This document shows positions 8,589-16,820 of a stretch of DNA of 64,000 nucleotides, piece by piece. Numbering within the stretch: position 1 is the stretch's first letter; the number at the start of each line of letters is the position of its first letter. Both the position numbers and the translations under genes were made by a program. Source of the stretch: Alkalitalea saponilacus (GTDB lineage Bacteria > Bacteroidota > Bacteroidia > Bacteroidales > Marinilabiliaceae); NCBI RefSeq assembly GCF_900168165.1, contig NZ_FUYV01000014.1:62001-126000 (forward strand). The letters are read 5' to 3'. The notes beneath the pieces are model-generated. The model was not told the origin of the DNA. It saw only the letters and a program-made list of their open reading frames with translations, and made no database searches.

Positions 8589-9773
8589 CTATTCTACATA
8601 AAGTACCAACCCCTTCAGGTATTCGCCTTCGGGATGGTAAATACTCACCGGATGATCAGCCGGCTGATCCAGCTGATGCAATATCCGTACATTTCTTCCG
8701 CTGCGTGCAGCAGCAGAAAACACCATGGTTCTGAAAGCCTCCTTTGAAATCACTTGCGAACAGGAGAAGGTAAACAAAATTCCTCCCGGAGCAATCATTT
8801 CAATGGCTTTCGCGTTCAATCTTTTATATCCCTGAAGCGCATTTTTTATCACCTTCAGGTGTTTGGCAAAAGCCGGCGGATCCAGCACCATTAAGTCATA
8901 TTTTTCCTTGGCCGACTCCATAAACTTGAATGCATCCACTGCAAAAGAGCTATGGCGTATGTCACCCGGAAAATTCAATTCCACATTTTGGTTGGTCAGT
9001 TCAACGGCTCTTTCGGAGCTATCCACTGAATGAACCATTTTTGCGCCTCCCCGCATGGCATAAAAAGAAAAACCTCCGGTGTAACAAAACATGTTTAGCA
9101 CCTTACGGTTTGCACTGTACTTTTCAAGAAGTGCACGGTTTTCACGCTGGTCAACAAAAAAACCGGTTTTCTGTCCCTTCTCCCAGTCTGCCTGAAATAG
9201 CAATCCATTCTCCTTGGCGATGTGAGAAGTACTCTTACCCCATAGGAAACCATTTTCAGGCTGAACATTGGCCTTAAAAGGCAATGTTCCTTCAGATTTA
9301 TCGTAAATGGCTGTTAATTTATCCCCGAAAACATCTTTCAGAGCATCAGCCAGCACATTTCTGCACCTGTACATCCCCACGGTGTGCATTTGCACCACGG
9401 CAGTCTGGTCATACACATCCACAATCAATCCCGGAAGTCCGTCTCCTTCGCCATGAACCAAACGGAATGCATTGGTGGTTTCGGATGATGTTAAACCCAT
9501 GGCAGCACGAATTTCGTAGGCAACTCGGATTTTTCTTTGCCAAAAAGCGTCGTCGATGGTTTCATCTTTAAACGAGAGCACACGAACAGCTATGGAGCCT
9601 ATTTGGTAGTGTCCAATGGCCAGAAAATTGTCGTGCGAATCATGCACACGCACCAAATCTCCCTCCTCCAGTTCGGCATTTACATTTTTAATGGCTCCCG
9701 AAAAAATCCAGGGATGAAAACGCTTCAGGCTTTGTTCCTTAACGGGTTTCAAATAAACTACAGGTAACTGCAT
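8589..9773 (-). CDS. rlmI: Class I SAM-dependent rRNA methyltransferase, RlmI-like
   Basis: A 394-residue methyltransferase with an N-terminal PUA domain (about 1-75, with RFHPWIFSGAI) and a C-terminal Rossmann methyltransferase domain. Motif I is NMFCYTGGFSFYAM and the catalytic/substrate motif is VLDPPAFAK, as in RlmI/RlmK, which methylate cytosine-5 of 23S rRNA. Length matches RlmI (about 396). It lies in a minus-strand run with an exonuclease upstream (14-base gap) and a DEAD-box helicase downstream (24 bases), a cluster consistent with RNA maturation. The exact modified base cannot be read from sequence. Confidence 0.88.
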   Translation of the reverse strand: MQLPVVYLKPVKEQSLKRFHPWIFSGAIKNVNAELEEGDLVRVHDSHDNFLAIGHYQIGSIAVRVLSFKDETIDDAFWQRKIRVAYEIRAAMGLTSSETTNAFRLVHGEGDGLPGLIVDVYDQTAVVQMHTVGMYRCRNVLADALKDVFGDKLTAIYDKSEGTLPFKANVQPENGFLWGKSTSHIAKENGLLFQADWEKGQKTGFFVDQRENRALLEKYSANRKVLNMFCYTGGFSFYAMRGGAKMVHSVDSSERAVELTNQNVELNFPGDIRHSSFAVDAFKFMESAKEKYDLMVLDPPAFAKHLKVIKNALQGYKRLNAKAIEMIAPGGILFTFSCSQVISKEAFRTMVFSAAARSGRNVRILHQLDQPADHPVSIYHPEGEYLKGLVLYVE

Positions 9774-9787
9774 ATATTGCGGTGGTA

Positions 9788-10396
9788 CTAATTTTTAAAA
9801 TGAAGACTTTTAACTTTATAGGCAGGCTCAAGCAGCATCAATTCCTCAAAAATACGGAACGCAATCCAGGCATCCGTGGCAGCGTAATCTACCTGCGCAG
9901 GAGTTAAATTGTCCGACTCCCAGTTGCTTAACCTCTGACGTTTTGATACCCTAACACTTAAGACCAATCCGGCCAAAGCTTTCAGGCTGAATACATCAAT
10001 TCCAAAGGATTTCACCATGTCCTGAATTTCCACAAACCGGGATGGCTTAAAATTAGCCAGTCGTCTCAATCCACGAAGGTCATCGCGAATACCAACCCCA
10101 ACCTTAATGATGGCTGAGTTTTCGAGCAACTTAACCAAAGAGCCGTTAAATCCGGTTTTATTGAGTCTGAAAAGATATGCTTTATCGGAGGTCGAAAGCT
10201 GTAAAAGTGAGATTTCATTTAGAGCTCCTTTTTTAAACGAGGGTTTGGTTTCGGTATCGAAACCAATGACCTTCTCAGAAAGAAGTTCTTCAACAATTTC
10301 GTCGACCCTTTCCGGATCTTCCACTACGGTAATGGTACCCTGAAACTGACACAAAGGTAATTCTCCTATGGCCTCTTTGCTAATTGTGCTATCCAT
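9788..10396 (-). CDS. DEDD-type 3'-5' exonuclease domain protein
   Basis: A 202-residue single-domain exonuclease of the DnaQ-like/RNase D fold. Exo I is VIGFDTETKPSF, Exo II is in VGVGIRDDLRGL, and Exo III is DYAATDAWIAFRIFEEL with the tyrosine expected of DEDDy members. No HRDC or helicase domain is attached, unlike RNase D or WRN. It starts 6 bases from the DUF5063 gene stop and ends 14 bases before rlmI. Family members trim RNA or DNA 3' ends; the RNA-linked neighbours favour an RNA role, which is inference. Confidence 0.88.
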   Translation of the reverse strand: MDSTISKEAIGELPLCQFQGTITVVEDPERVDEIVEELLSEKVIGFDTETKPSFKKGALNEISLLQLSTSDKAYLFRLNKTGFNGSLVKLLENSAIIKVGVGIRDDLRGLRRLANFKPSRFVEIQDMVKSFGIDVFSLKALAGLVLSVRVSKRQRLSNWESDNLTPAQVDYAATDAWIAFRIFEELMLLEPAYKVKSLHFKN

Positions 10397-10402
10397 TCGA
10401 AT

Positions 10403-11047
10403 TTATTCATTTATTCCGGATTTTTTAGAACCATCATCCCAGTCCTTTTGTCGTCTTGAAATGAACCAGTGATCAGTTTTTCTCTCCTCCGGATCTTGCT
10501 CCGGCTCGTCATCAATTGCATCCAGATTTTCGCCGGAATAATAAACCTGATGCAAAGCCCGTAAAACATTTACCAATCGTTGTCCCCAATAACTTTCAAA
10601 ATGGCTGGTCATTTCAACCATGGAATCGTTCATAATTTCTGTAACAGCAGAACGATAGTTCATCAGGAAATCCTTTAAATCCTGGTAAATGTCGGCCATG
10701 TTCTCTGAAACGGTTGAGGTCAGAGGAAGGTCACTTCTCTCCATATCGGCAGTAAACACTTCCAGGTAATCATCAAATCGCCCCATCAGGCTTTTTACCT
10801 GATAACGAACAGCTTCGTACTCCTCTTCCGAAACAAAGGTTTCGACAAAATCGTCCAACATGGTTTCTGACCGGGGTAACATACTTGCTTTCAGATATAA
10901 AAGCGGAAGAATTTTTAATGCAGTATTCACAAACTCCTTTGGAGTTTGTTCTGTTGAACCCTCCAGCCAATTGCAAAACTCACGGCTAACCGTCACAAAT
11001 TCAATAACATTTGGTGAATACACCGGGTGCTCAAAACTATCTTCCAT
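10403..11047 (-). CDS. DUF5063-type acidic helical protein
   Basis: A 214-residue, strongly acidic and mostly helical protein that I match to the Bacteroidota DUF5063 family from its overall pattern (FVTVSREFCNWLE, LLPLLYLKASMLP, YWGQRLVNVLRALHQVY). No catalytic motif, signal peptide or membrane segment is visible, so it is probably cytoplasmic. It lies 6 bases upstream of the exonuclease gene, and this pairing may reflect a shared function. The family function is not known to me. Confidence 0.75.
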   Translation of the reverse strand: MEDSFEHPVYSPNVIEFVTVSREFCNWLEGSTEQTPKEFVNTALKILPLLYLKASMLPRSETMLDDFVETFVSEEEYEAVRYQVKSLMGRFDDYLEVFTADMERSDLPLTSTVSENMADIYQDLKDFLMNYRSAVTEIMNDSMVEMTSHFESYWGQRLVNVLRALHQVYYSGENLDAIDDEPEQDPEERKTDHWFISRRQKDWDDGSKKSGINE

Positions 11048-11127
11048 TTACCTGAAATATCACGAGTAAACCAATCTTATGTTCTTTAATTACACAAAGA
11101 TATAAAAAAGCTCGTAACTACAACAAA

Positions 11128-13038
11128 CTATCGTTTTCCAATCCATTCCATCACTCCATCCTGATTCTCACTAACAGCCCCCACATCCTCTAACCAGTGA
11201 ATGACTTTCCACGTTTTATCCTGAGCGAACGAAAGCTTTTCTGTGAGAGATTCCGCTGAGATTGGCTCCGCATTTAAAGTATTATAAATGGCCTCTTCTA
11301 TTTTAGAAAACTCATCGTCAGTGAGGTTCTGCTTTTTCCTGTCGAGACACACATCACAATGGCCACAGTTGTTGCTGTTTCCCTGTCCGAAATAATGAAG
11401 CAGCAATCTGCTTCTACAAATGTGCGTGGTGGTTGCATATTCAAGCACAGCATCCACCCTTTGCCGGTATTCCTTTTGACGCTGTTCATAAATTTCGGGA
11501 GCTAAAACAATGTGCCTCAACTCTTCCCTGCGATGTAAAAAAGTAATCAATGGGGTTCTTCGTTGAGGAATGTAATGCAAAACCTTAGCCCTCGAAAGCG
11601 TCAACAGAGCCTGATAAACATCGTCACGTGTGACCTTTAACCGCTGAGCTAACAAATCCTCGTCGATGGAAGCATATTCGGTAAACAACCCGGTATAACT
11701 CCTGAGCAATACTTTGATGAAGGGATCCAGTTTTGCATTGGCCACCTGATACTTATACAATTCAAAATCACTCATCTGCATCATCACTTTCGACGGAATA
11801 TCGGAATCTTCGGTATAATACAGATAACCGGCGCGTTGCAGAATTTTCAGACTGTTAAACACCGAGAGTATATTAAACCCGAAAGCTGTGCAAAATTTAC
11901 CAATGTTAAAATCAAGAACCAATCCTTCACCATGCCCAACGGCCACCTGGAAAAAATTACACAACGAATCGTAAACCTTATGAATTACTTCCTTTTCGGG
12001 GAAAGATGTCGTTACGCTTTTGTTCAGTTGCATTTTATCGGCAGGTGAAAAAAGCATGACTGCGTATGCTTTTTTCTCATCACGACCGGCACGACCCGCT
12101 TCCTGAAAGTAAGCCTCCAGAGAGTCGGGTGCATCCATATGCACCACGATGCGAACATCAGGTTTGTCAATGCCCATACCAAAGGCATTGGTGGAAACTA
12201 TTACCCGGCATGCCCCACTCTTCCATTGCTGCTGACGAAAATCCTTCACTTTTTGTGTCAAACCGGCATGGAAATAATCTGCACTTATTCCATTCTTTTG
12301 AAGATGCTCTGCATATTCCCGTGTTTTCTTTCGGTTTCGGACATACACCACAGCCGTTCCCTGCACCGAAGAAAGTATTTTAACCAATTGCCCCTCTTTG
12401 TCCTCACATTTCCTTACCACGTAAGCAAGGTTTGTCCGCTCAAAACTTTTTTGAAAAACGTTTTTTTTCTCAAATCGGAGTTGCTCCTGAATATCGTCCA
12501 CAACCCGCGGAGTAGCTGTGGCAGTAAGAGCCAGCACAGGCACGTTAGGCAAATGTTCCCTTACATCTGCAATTTTTAGATAACCGGGTCTAAAATCATA
12601 CCCCCATTGAGAAATACAGTGTGCTTCATCTATGGCCAGTAAGTTTACCTTCAGATGTTGCAGTTTTTCAAGAAAAACCGGGGTAGATAACCTTTCCGGG
12701 GAGAGATACAGAAACTTTACGCCCCCGTAAATACAATTATCATACGCAATCTGAATCTCCATTCCGGTTAATCCGGAATGGACTGCGTAAGCTTTGATGC
12801 CTTTCTTTTTAAGGTTTTCCACCTGATCTTTCATCAAAGCAATGAGAGGCGTAACCACCAAACAAATACCGGGCTTAGCCATGGCCGGAACCTGAAATGT
12901 AATGGATTTCCCGCCCCCAGTTGGAAGAAGTCCCAAAGTATCTTTTCCTTCTCCTACCGATTTGATAATATCCTCCTGCATGGGACGAAAATCATCGTAC
13001 CCCCAGTATTTCTTTAATATTTCACGGTAGTTTGTCAT
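11128..13038 (-). CDS. recQ: RecQ-family DNA helicase lacking an HRDC domain
   Basis: A 636-residue SF2 helicase. The sequence shows motif 0 (YWGYDDFRPMQ), Walker A LLPTGGGKS, DEAH in AIDEAHCISQWGYDFRP, the aromatic-rich loop, and the zinc-binding part with CRSRLLLHYFGQ and CGHCDVC (about 545-575), with winged-helix segments around it. The C-terminus (about 580-636) resembles a small winged helix (LTEKLSFAQDKTWKVIHWLEDVGAV) and not the HRDC domain of E. coli RecQ. RecQ unwinds DNA in recombination and repair. It seems to be transcribed alone, with the next gene upstream more than 200 bases away. Confidence 0.92.
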   Translation of the reverse strand: MTNYREILKKYWGYDDFRPMQEDIIKSVGEGKDTLGLLPTGGGKSITFQVPAMAKPGICLVVTPLIALMKDQVENLKKKGIKAYAVHSGLTGMEIQIAYDNCIYGGVKFLYLSPERLSTPVFLEKLQHLKVNLLAIDEAHCISQWGYDFRPGYLKIADVREHLPNVPVLALTATATPRVVDDIQEQLRFEKKNVFQKSFERTNLAYVVRKCEDKEGQLVKILSSVQGTAVVYVRNRKKTREYAEHLQKNGISADYFHAGLTQKVKDFRQQQWKSGACRVIVSTNAFGMGIDKPDVRIVVHMDAPDSLEAYFQEAGRAGRDEKKAYAVMLFSPADKMQLNKSVTTSFPEKEVIHKVYDSLCNFFQVAVGHGEGLVLDFNIGKFCTAFGFNILSVFNSLKILQRAGYLYYTEDSDIPSKVMMQMSDFELYKYQVANAKLDPFIKVLLRSYTGLFTEYASIDEDLLAQRLKVTRDDVYQALLTLSRAKVLHYIPQRRTPLITFLHRREELRHIVLAPEIYEQRQKEYRQRVDAVLEYATTTHICRSRLLLHYFGQGNSNNCGHCDVCLDRKKQNLTDDEFSKIEEAIYNTLNAEPISAESLTEKLSFAQDKTWKVIHWLEDVGAVSENQDGVMEWIGKR

Positions 13039-13045
13039 TATTAAA

Positions 13046-13070
13046 AATGAACGCAGAGACGCTAAGACGC
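13046..13070. repeat. Short dispersed-repeat-like sequence
   Basis: The stretch upstream of recQ contains GAACGCAGAGACGCTAAG followed by ACGCAAAG. I recall this kind of sequence recurring in intergenic regions of many Bacteroidota genomes. Only one copy is visible here, so the repeat assignment rests on recollection rather than on this window. Confidence 0.3.
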
Positions 13071-13255
13071 AAAGTTAGATTATGAATAAAGATTCTGATT
13101 CTTTATAATCCGGCATAAAAAAGCCATTAAGAAAATAAAGCAAAGACAAAGATATAAGAAATAACTCCTCACACGGTATGTCTTTTAAATGCTTTACACT
13201 CTTAATGGCTAAAGGGTTAATGTTAATGAACCATTTAACAATAAACAAAGCTATA

Positions 13256-13570
13256 TTAGTTCAAAAACTCTACCTCCTTCACTTTTACGGTTAGAGCAGA
13301 ACGTATGTCACCATCCTTGCTCTGGTACCCTTCGCTTTCGGGTACGCCTTCAATCAAAACCTTTTTACCTTTCTTCAGGTAGTCGGCAATTTTTGAGCTC
13401 TGGTCACGCCACATAACAGCTTTGACCCACTCTGTTTTCTCAACCCGCTTGCCGTCCTTGTCCTTATAATCCATTGAAACTGCAACACTGAAATTGATTA
13501 CTTTGCTACCACCAACCTCTTTTACTTCGGCATCATTGCCCAAAGCACCTGACAAAATAAGTTTTAACAT
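13256..13570 (-). CDS. Short single-stranded DNA-binding protein without acidic tail
   Basis: A 104-residue OB-fold SSB. The N-terminal MLKLILSGALGNDAEVKE and the WVKAVMWRDQSSKIADYLKKGKKVLIEG segment are family hallmarks. It stops right after the OB fold (VKVKEVEFLN) and lacks the flexible linker and the acidic DDDIPF-like tip that recruits repair proteins in the main cellular SSB. It may therefore be an accessory SSB. It stands alone, with 217 bases to recQ on one side and 166 to the reductase on the other. Confidence 0.88.
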   Translation of the reverse strand: MLKLILSGALGNDAEVKEVGGSKVINFSVAVSMDYKDKDGKRVEKTEWVKAVMWRDQSSKIADYLKKGKKVLIEGVPESEGYQSKDGDIRSALTVKVKEVEFLN

Positions 13571-13660
13571 AACTTGAATTTTGGGTTAATACATTAAGAT
13601 AATATCGGGATTAAAAATATCAATAAGAATTATTAATGTCAAGACAAAAATTACCATCCT

Positions 13661-13699
13661 ATGCCGTACTCAAAACATATTACGTTTTGAGTGCGGCAT
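13661..13699 (-). terminator. Hairpin terminator after the aldo/keto reductase
   Basis: ATGCCGTACTCAAAAC and GTTTTGAGTGCGGCAT form a 16-bp stem with one mismatch and a 7-base loop. On the minus strand it follows the reductase stop at 13737, with a short T-run (ATTTTTG) some 14 bases further on. The U-tract is weak and displaced, so termination is probable rather than certain. Confidence 0.6.
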
Positions 13700-13736
13700 T
13701 ATGAGGGAGAAATTAAAAATCGATTTTATTAAACCA

Positions 13737-14684
13737 TCAATCCCATTCAGGGAATTGAGTAGTGTTGAGATCTAATTTTGTGATCAGTCTCATATCTTCA
13801 TCGCTGAGTTCAAAATCGAAAATATTCAGATTTTCAACCATGTGCGCTTTCTGAGAGGTTCTGGGAATGGTTACAATTCCCCGCTGATAATGCCATCTTA
13901 AGCTTACCTGCGCATTGGTTTTGTTGTATTTCTTTCCAATTTCGGCCAGAACATCGTTATAAAAAAGCTCATTGCGCCCCTGTGCAAAAGGCGACCAGGC
14001 TTCCATTTGTATGTTGTTTTTTTTCAGGAATTCGAGAGATTCAGGCTGATGAAAAAATGCGTGCGCCTCTATTTGATTGACCGTTGGCATAATCTCGCCT
14101 GATTCCATCAAGTCTCTTAATTGATGAGGCTCAAAATTGCTGACTCCAATGGCTCTGATTTTGCCTTCCTTGTAAAGCTCCTCCATCGCCTTCCAGGATC
14201 CCTTAACATCCCCTCTGGGGCGATGTATCAGGTATAAATCCAAATAATCCAAGCCCAACTTATTCAATGATGTATCGAAAGCTTTTTTTGTTTTTTCATA
14301 ACCGGAATCATCAACCCAAACTTTTGAAGTAACAAATAACTTCTCACGATCTATTCCACTGCGCCTGATACCTGCACCCACGGCATCCTCATTGTTGTAT
14401 ATAGTAGCTGTGTCAATAAGTCTGTACCCCACAGATATTGCTTCAGCAACGCACTTTTCACCTTCAGAGCCACCCAGATAAAGAGTTCCAAAACCGAGAA
14501 CCGGCATCTTTAATCCATTGTTCAGAACGACACTATTTACCGGCGTTAATGCGGGTATTTTAGCACTCCCAAATAATTTCGAAGCCCCCAAAGTGGCAAA
14601 TAATGCCCCAGCGGCAACCTTGGCACCGGTTTGCATAAACTGACGCCGGTTTATCCTGTCAAATTTATCCATTTCTCGTTTCAT
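13737..14684 (-). CDS. Tat-exported aldo/keto reductase
   Basis: A 315-residue NADPH-dependent aldo/keto reductase. Residues 12-40 carry a twin-arginine signal (NRRQFMQTGAKVAAGALFA), so the folded enzyme is probably exported. The barrel shows the tetrad in context: Asp and Tyr in DTATIYNNEDAVG, Lys in TSKVWVDD, and His in LYLIHRP; IGVSNFEPHQL is also a family motif. Known relatives reduce small aldehydes such as 2,5-diketo-gluconate. The start at 14684 gives MKREMDKF; a second ATG four codons on is possible. It is divergent from the orphan lipoprotein gene at 14836. Confidence 0.9.
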   Translation of the reverse strand: MKREMDKFDRINRRQFMQTGAKVAAGALFATLGASKLFGSAKIPALTPVNSVVLNNGLKMPVLGFGTLYLGGSEGEKCVAEAISVGYRLIDTATIYNNEDAVGAGIRRSGIDREKLFVTSKVWVDDSGYEKTKKAFDTSLNKLGLDYLDLYLIHRPRGDVKGSWKAMEELYKEGKIRAIGVSNFEPHQLRDLMESGEIMPTVNQIEAHAFFHQPESLEFLKKNNIQMEAWSPFAQGRNELFYNDVLAEIGKKYNKTNAQVSLRWHYQRGIVTIPRTSQKAHMVENLNIFDFELSDEDMRLITKLDLNTTQFPEWD

Positions 14685-14835
14685 GAGTCTGGTTTTTTTT
14701 ATAATTTGGTTAACTCTCTAACAAATATAACAATTTTGGGTTTTAACTGTCCGCAAAACGAAGTTTCTCATATTGAAAAATTTTACGCAACCAAATGATG
14801 ACTCAATCATCTATCAAAAAATAAGTGATAACATC

Positions 14836-15456
14836 ATGCAACGATTTTCAATTGCTCTTATAGCAGCTGCTCAAATGTTTATAGGTTGTGATAAAAACGA
14901 CTTAGAAAATGATTTATATATTGAATGTGGAACTCGCTATTATTACTATGGAACTGAGAAAGTCTTTCTCACAGAAATATCTAATATGGGGTCTATTTCA
15001 TTCTACGATATACTTTCACCAGAGATAATCAATGAAATATTAGAAAATCACCCAGAGGTTGAAATTCTTTCATCTCCATATAACAGTAGGCATTATACAA
15101 TATCCATTGATTCGAAAAATTGTTTTGAAACCGATGAGATTTTTAACTCTATCAAGAAGGATTCTAGAGTTAGTAATTGCAATAAATTCCTCATGACGAA
15201 GGAAAGCTTCACATTTGGGATTACAGATGTTTTTATCTGCAAACTAAAGAGCAATACAACACACGATCAATTGATGGAATTAATAAAAAAAAATGAGGTG
15301 GAAATATTAAAGCAAGATACTGAAATTCATCACTATATCATTCGAGCAGATAAAAAATCGAATGGTGATGCGTTAGAAATGGCAAATACCTTTTTTGAGA
15401 GTGGACTTTTCGAATATTCAGAAGCCAATCTTTTTGGTCTCTTTAGGACTTTCTAA
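14836..15456 (+). CDS. Orphan putative lipoprotein
   Basis: A 206-residue protein I do not recognise. A TTG at 14773 could extend it, but the ATG at 14836 gives an N-terminus like a lipoprotein signal (MQRFSIALIAAAQMFIGC, Cys18; the lipobox is imperfect with Phe at -3). The rest is polar with alternating strand-like segments (FFLTE-type and YTISIDSKNC, HHYIIRADKK) and repeated KKNEVEILKQD-like stretches, compatible with two similar alpha/beta units. Base composition is more AT-rich than the neighbouring enzymes, and it is the only plus-strand gene between 1 and 25 kb. Its stop overlaps the tail of a doubtful minus-strand frame. It may be acquired DNA; function unknown. Confidence 0.6.
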   Translation: MQRFSIALIAAAQMFIGCDKNDLENDLYIECGTRYYYYGTEKVFLTEISNMGSISFYDILSPEIINEILENHPEVEILSSPYNSRHYTISIDSKNCFETDEIFNSIKKDSRVSNCNKFLMTKESFTFGITDVFICKLKSNTTHDQLMELIKKNEVEILKQDTEIHHYIIRADKKSNGDALEMANTFFESGLFEYSEANLFGLFRTF

Positions 15457-15744
15457 TAAACTCCTAAATACAAAAACATATTCGGATAGCTCATAGCTAT
15501 TCCTCGAGGATATTTATAAGCATATACCAATGGTTTCGTCTGAATTCTCGATATTTGTTGCACACCTTCTATACCAATCGTGGGTTTTGAACATGAAATA
15601 GTTTCAGCATTTCGAATTTTCGCAACTTTGAATCGAAGCTTAGCCAACGCCAAATTTGGAACTTAAGCAATTCCACAATTTTGCTTAGTGGAAAATATAA
15701 CAAGAAAGGTATTATTCACCTGACTATGTTTATAAAAAAAACAA
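15457..15744. other. Gap with a possible gene remnant
   Basis: This 288-base region separates the orphan lipoprotein from ohrR. A minus-strand frame at 15453-15653 encodes 66 residues (LRFKVAKIRNAETISCSKP and YAYKYPRGIAMSYPN among them) but has only a TTG start, no ribosome-binding signal and no domain I recognise. It may be a remnant of a larger gene or part of a dispersed repeat. Nothing else is seen. Confidence 0.35.
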
Positions 15745-16200
15745 CTAGTACCGGTCGGATTTAGTCAAAAGTCCGATAAGCCTGTTCAAAGTCTCTTTTA
15801 ATTCCATGAGTTTATTCAAATCAATGCTTTCATCATTGATTTTCTCTACCAGTTGAAGAGGTATTAGCGCAGCTTTTTCACGCATTATTTTGCCTTTATC
15901 GGAAAGGCTTATCAGAACCTTCCGCTCGTCGCAAGTGGAACGAACCCTTTTGATCAACCCCATTCCCTCCATTCTTTTTAATAGAGGTGTAACGGTATTG
16001 GTGTTGAGAATCAGTTTTCCGGAAATTTCGTTTACAGTAATTCCATCTGTTTCCCACAAAACCATTAAAACCAGATATTGGGGATATGTAATCCCCAATT
16101 TATACAGAAACGGCTGATATTCCCTGATGATAAGACGTGACGCGGCATAAACAGGGAAGCAAAGTTGGTTCTCGAGTTTGAGTTGATCGTATTCCAGCAT
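15745..16200 (-). CDS. ohrR: OhrR-type MarR-family peroxide-sensing repressor
   Basis: A 151-residue winged-helix regulator. The N-terminus LENQLCFPVYAASRLI contains Cys14, the position of the redox-active cysteine of OhrR proteins. The wHTH follows (ITVNEISGKLILNTNTVTPLLKRMEGMGLIKR, and the wing RVRSTCDERKVLISLS). In OhrR, oxidation of this cysteine by organic hydroperoxides releases DNA. It starts 2 bases after the glutathione peroxidase stop, so the repressor is encoded downstream of its likely target in one operon, and the palindrome at 16732-16765 is its probable operator. A second cysteine lies in the wing region. Confidence 0.88.
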   Translation of the reverse strand: MLEYDQLKLENQLCFPVYAASRLIIREYQPFLYKLGITYPQYLVLMVLWETDGITVNEISGKLILNTNTVTPLLKRMEGMGLIKRVRSTCDERKVLISLSDKGKIMREKAALIPLQLVEKINDESIDLNKLMELKETLNRLIGLLTKSDRY

Positions 16201-16202
16201 AA

Positions 16203-16691
16203 TTATTTTAGAATTTCTGACAGATATTTGTTAATCTTTTCAGGCTTGGTAAAAGGTGAAAACCGTTTCACCGGTTTTCCGTTTTTATCAACCAAAAATT
16301 TAGTAAAATTCCATTTGATTTTACTTCCAAAAACTCCTCCTAACTTCATTTTCAAAAAACGATACAATGGATGAGCATTGTCGCCATTTACCTCAACTTT
16401 TGAAAACATTGGAAAAGTAACTCCATAATTCAGTATACACCCCTCAGATATGGATTTTTCATCACCGGGCTCCTGATTTCCAAATTGATTACAAGGAAAA
16501 CCCAAAATCACCAATCCTTTATCCTTGTATTTTTGATAGAGGTTCTCCAATCCCTCAAATTGTGGCGTAAGACCGCAATTACTGGCTGTATTCACAACCA
16601 AAACAGTTTTTCCTTTATACTCATCCATACTGATTTCCTTACCTTGTAAGGAAAGAACATTAAAATTATAAAATAATGATTCCATGTCCAT
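16203..16691 (-). CDS. Glutathione peroxidase-family thiol peroxidase
   Basis: A 162-residue peroxidase of the GPx family. The catalytic motif NTASNCGLTPQFEGLE has cysteine in place of selenocysteine, followed by LGFPCNQFGNQEPG and WNFTKFLVDKNGKPV, which supply the Gln and Trp of the active site. Bacterial Cys-GPx enzymes usually use thioredoxin to reduce hydroperoxides. A longer reading frame begins at a TTG at 16727, but its extra residues (MYRERYKRERYN) are encoded by the repeated promoter sequence, so the ATG at 16691 is chosen. It is the first gene of a gpx-ohrR operon. Confidence 0.92.
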   Translation of the reverse strand: MDMESLFYNFNVLSLQGKEISMDEYKGKTVLVVNTASNCGLTPQFEGLENLYQKYKDKGLVILGFPCNQFGNQEPGDEKSISEGCILNYGVTFPMFSKVEVNGDNAHPLYRFLKMKLGGVFGSKIKWNFTKFLVDKNGKPVKRFSPFTKPEKINKYLSEILK

Positions 16692-16694
16692 ATT

Positions 16695-16765
16695 ATATCG
16701 TTCACGTTTATATCGTTCTCGATACAAATATATAAAAAATATATCGCATGCGATATATTTTTTAT
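16695..16765 (-). promoter_or_regulatory. gpx-ohrR promoter with a 34-bp perfect palindrome
   Basis: Bases 16732-16765 are a perfect inverted repeat centred on GCGATATAT-type arms (core ATATATCGCATGCGATATAT). Half-sites ATATCG recur at 16695, 16710 and 16741, and TATCGTTCTCGATA at 16711-16724 is a second, imperfect palindrome. A minus-strand -7 box TATATTTG (consensus TAnnTTTG) lies at 16725-16732, between the two palindromes. Binding of OhrR here would block the promoter. The operator role is inferred from position and symmetry. Confidence 0.7.
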
Positions 16766-16820
16766 TAAATCTTTAGTCGATCAAAATATCGGTTGACTTA
16801 TGTCACTCATTTTCTTCATA

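Noticed and set aside
15453-15653. 66-residue minus-strand frame as a real gene
   Set aside because: TTG start only, overlaps the tail of another gene, no domain. Kept only as a possible remnant.
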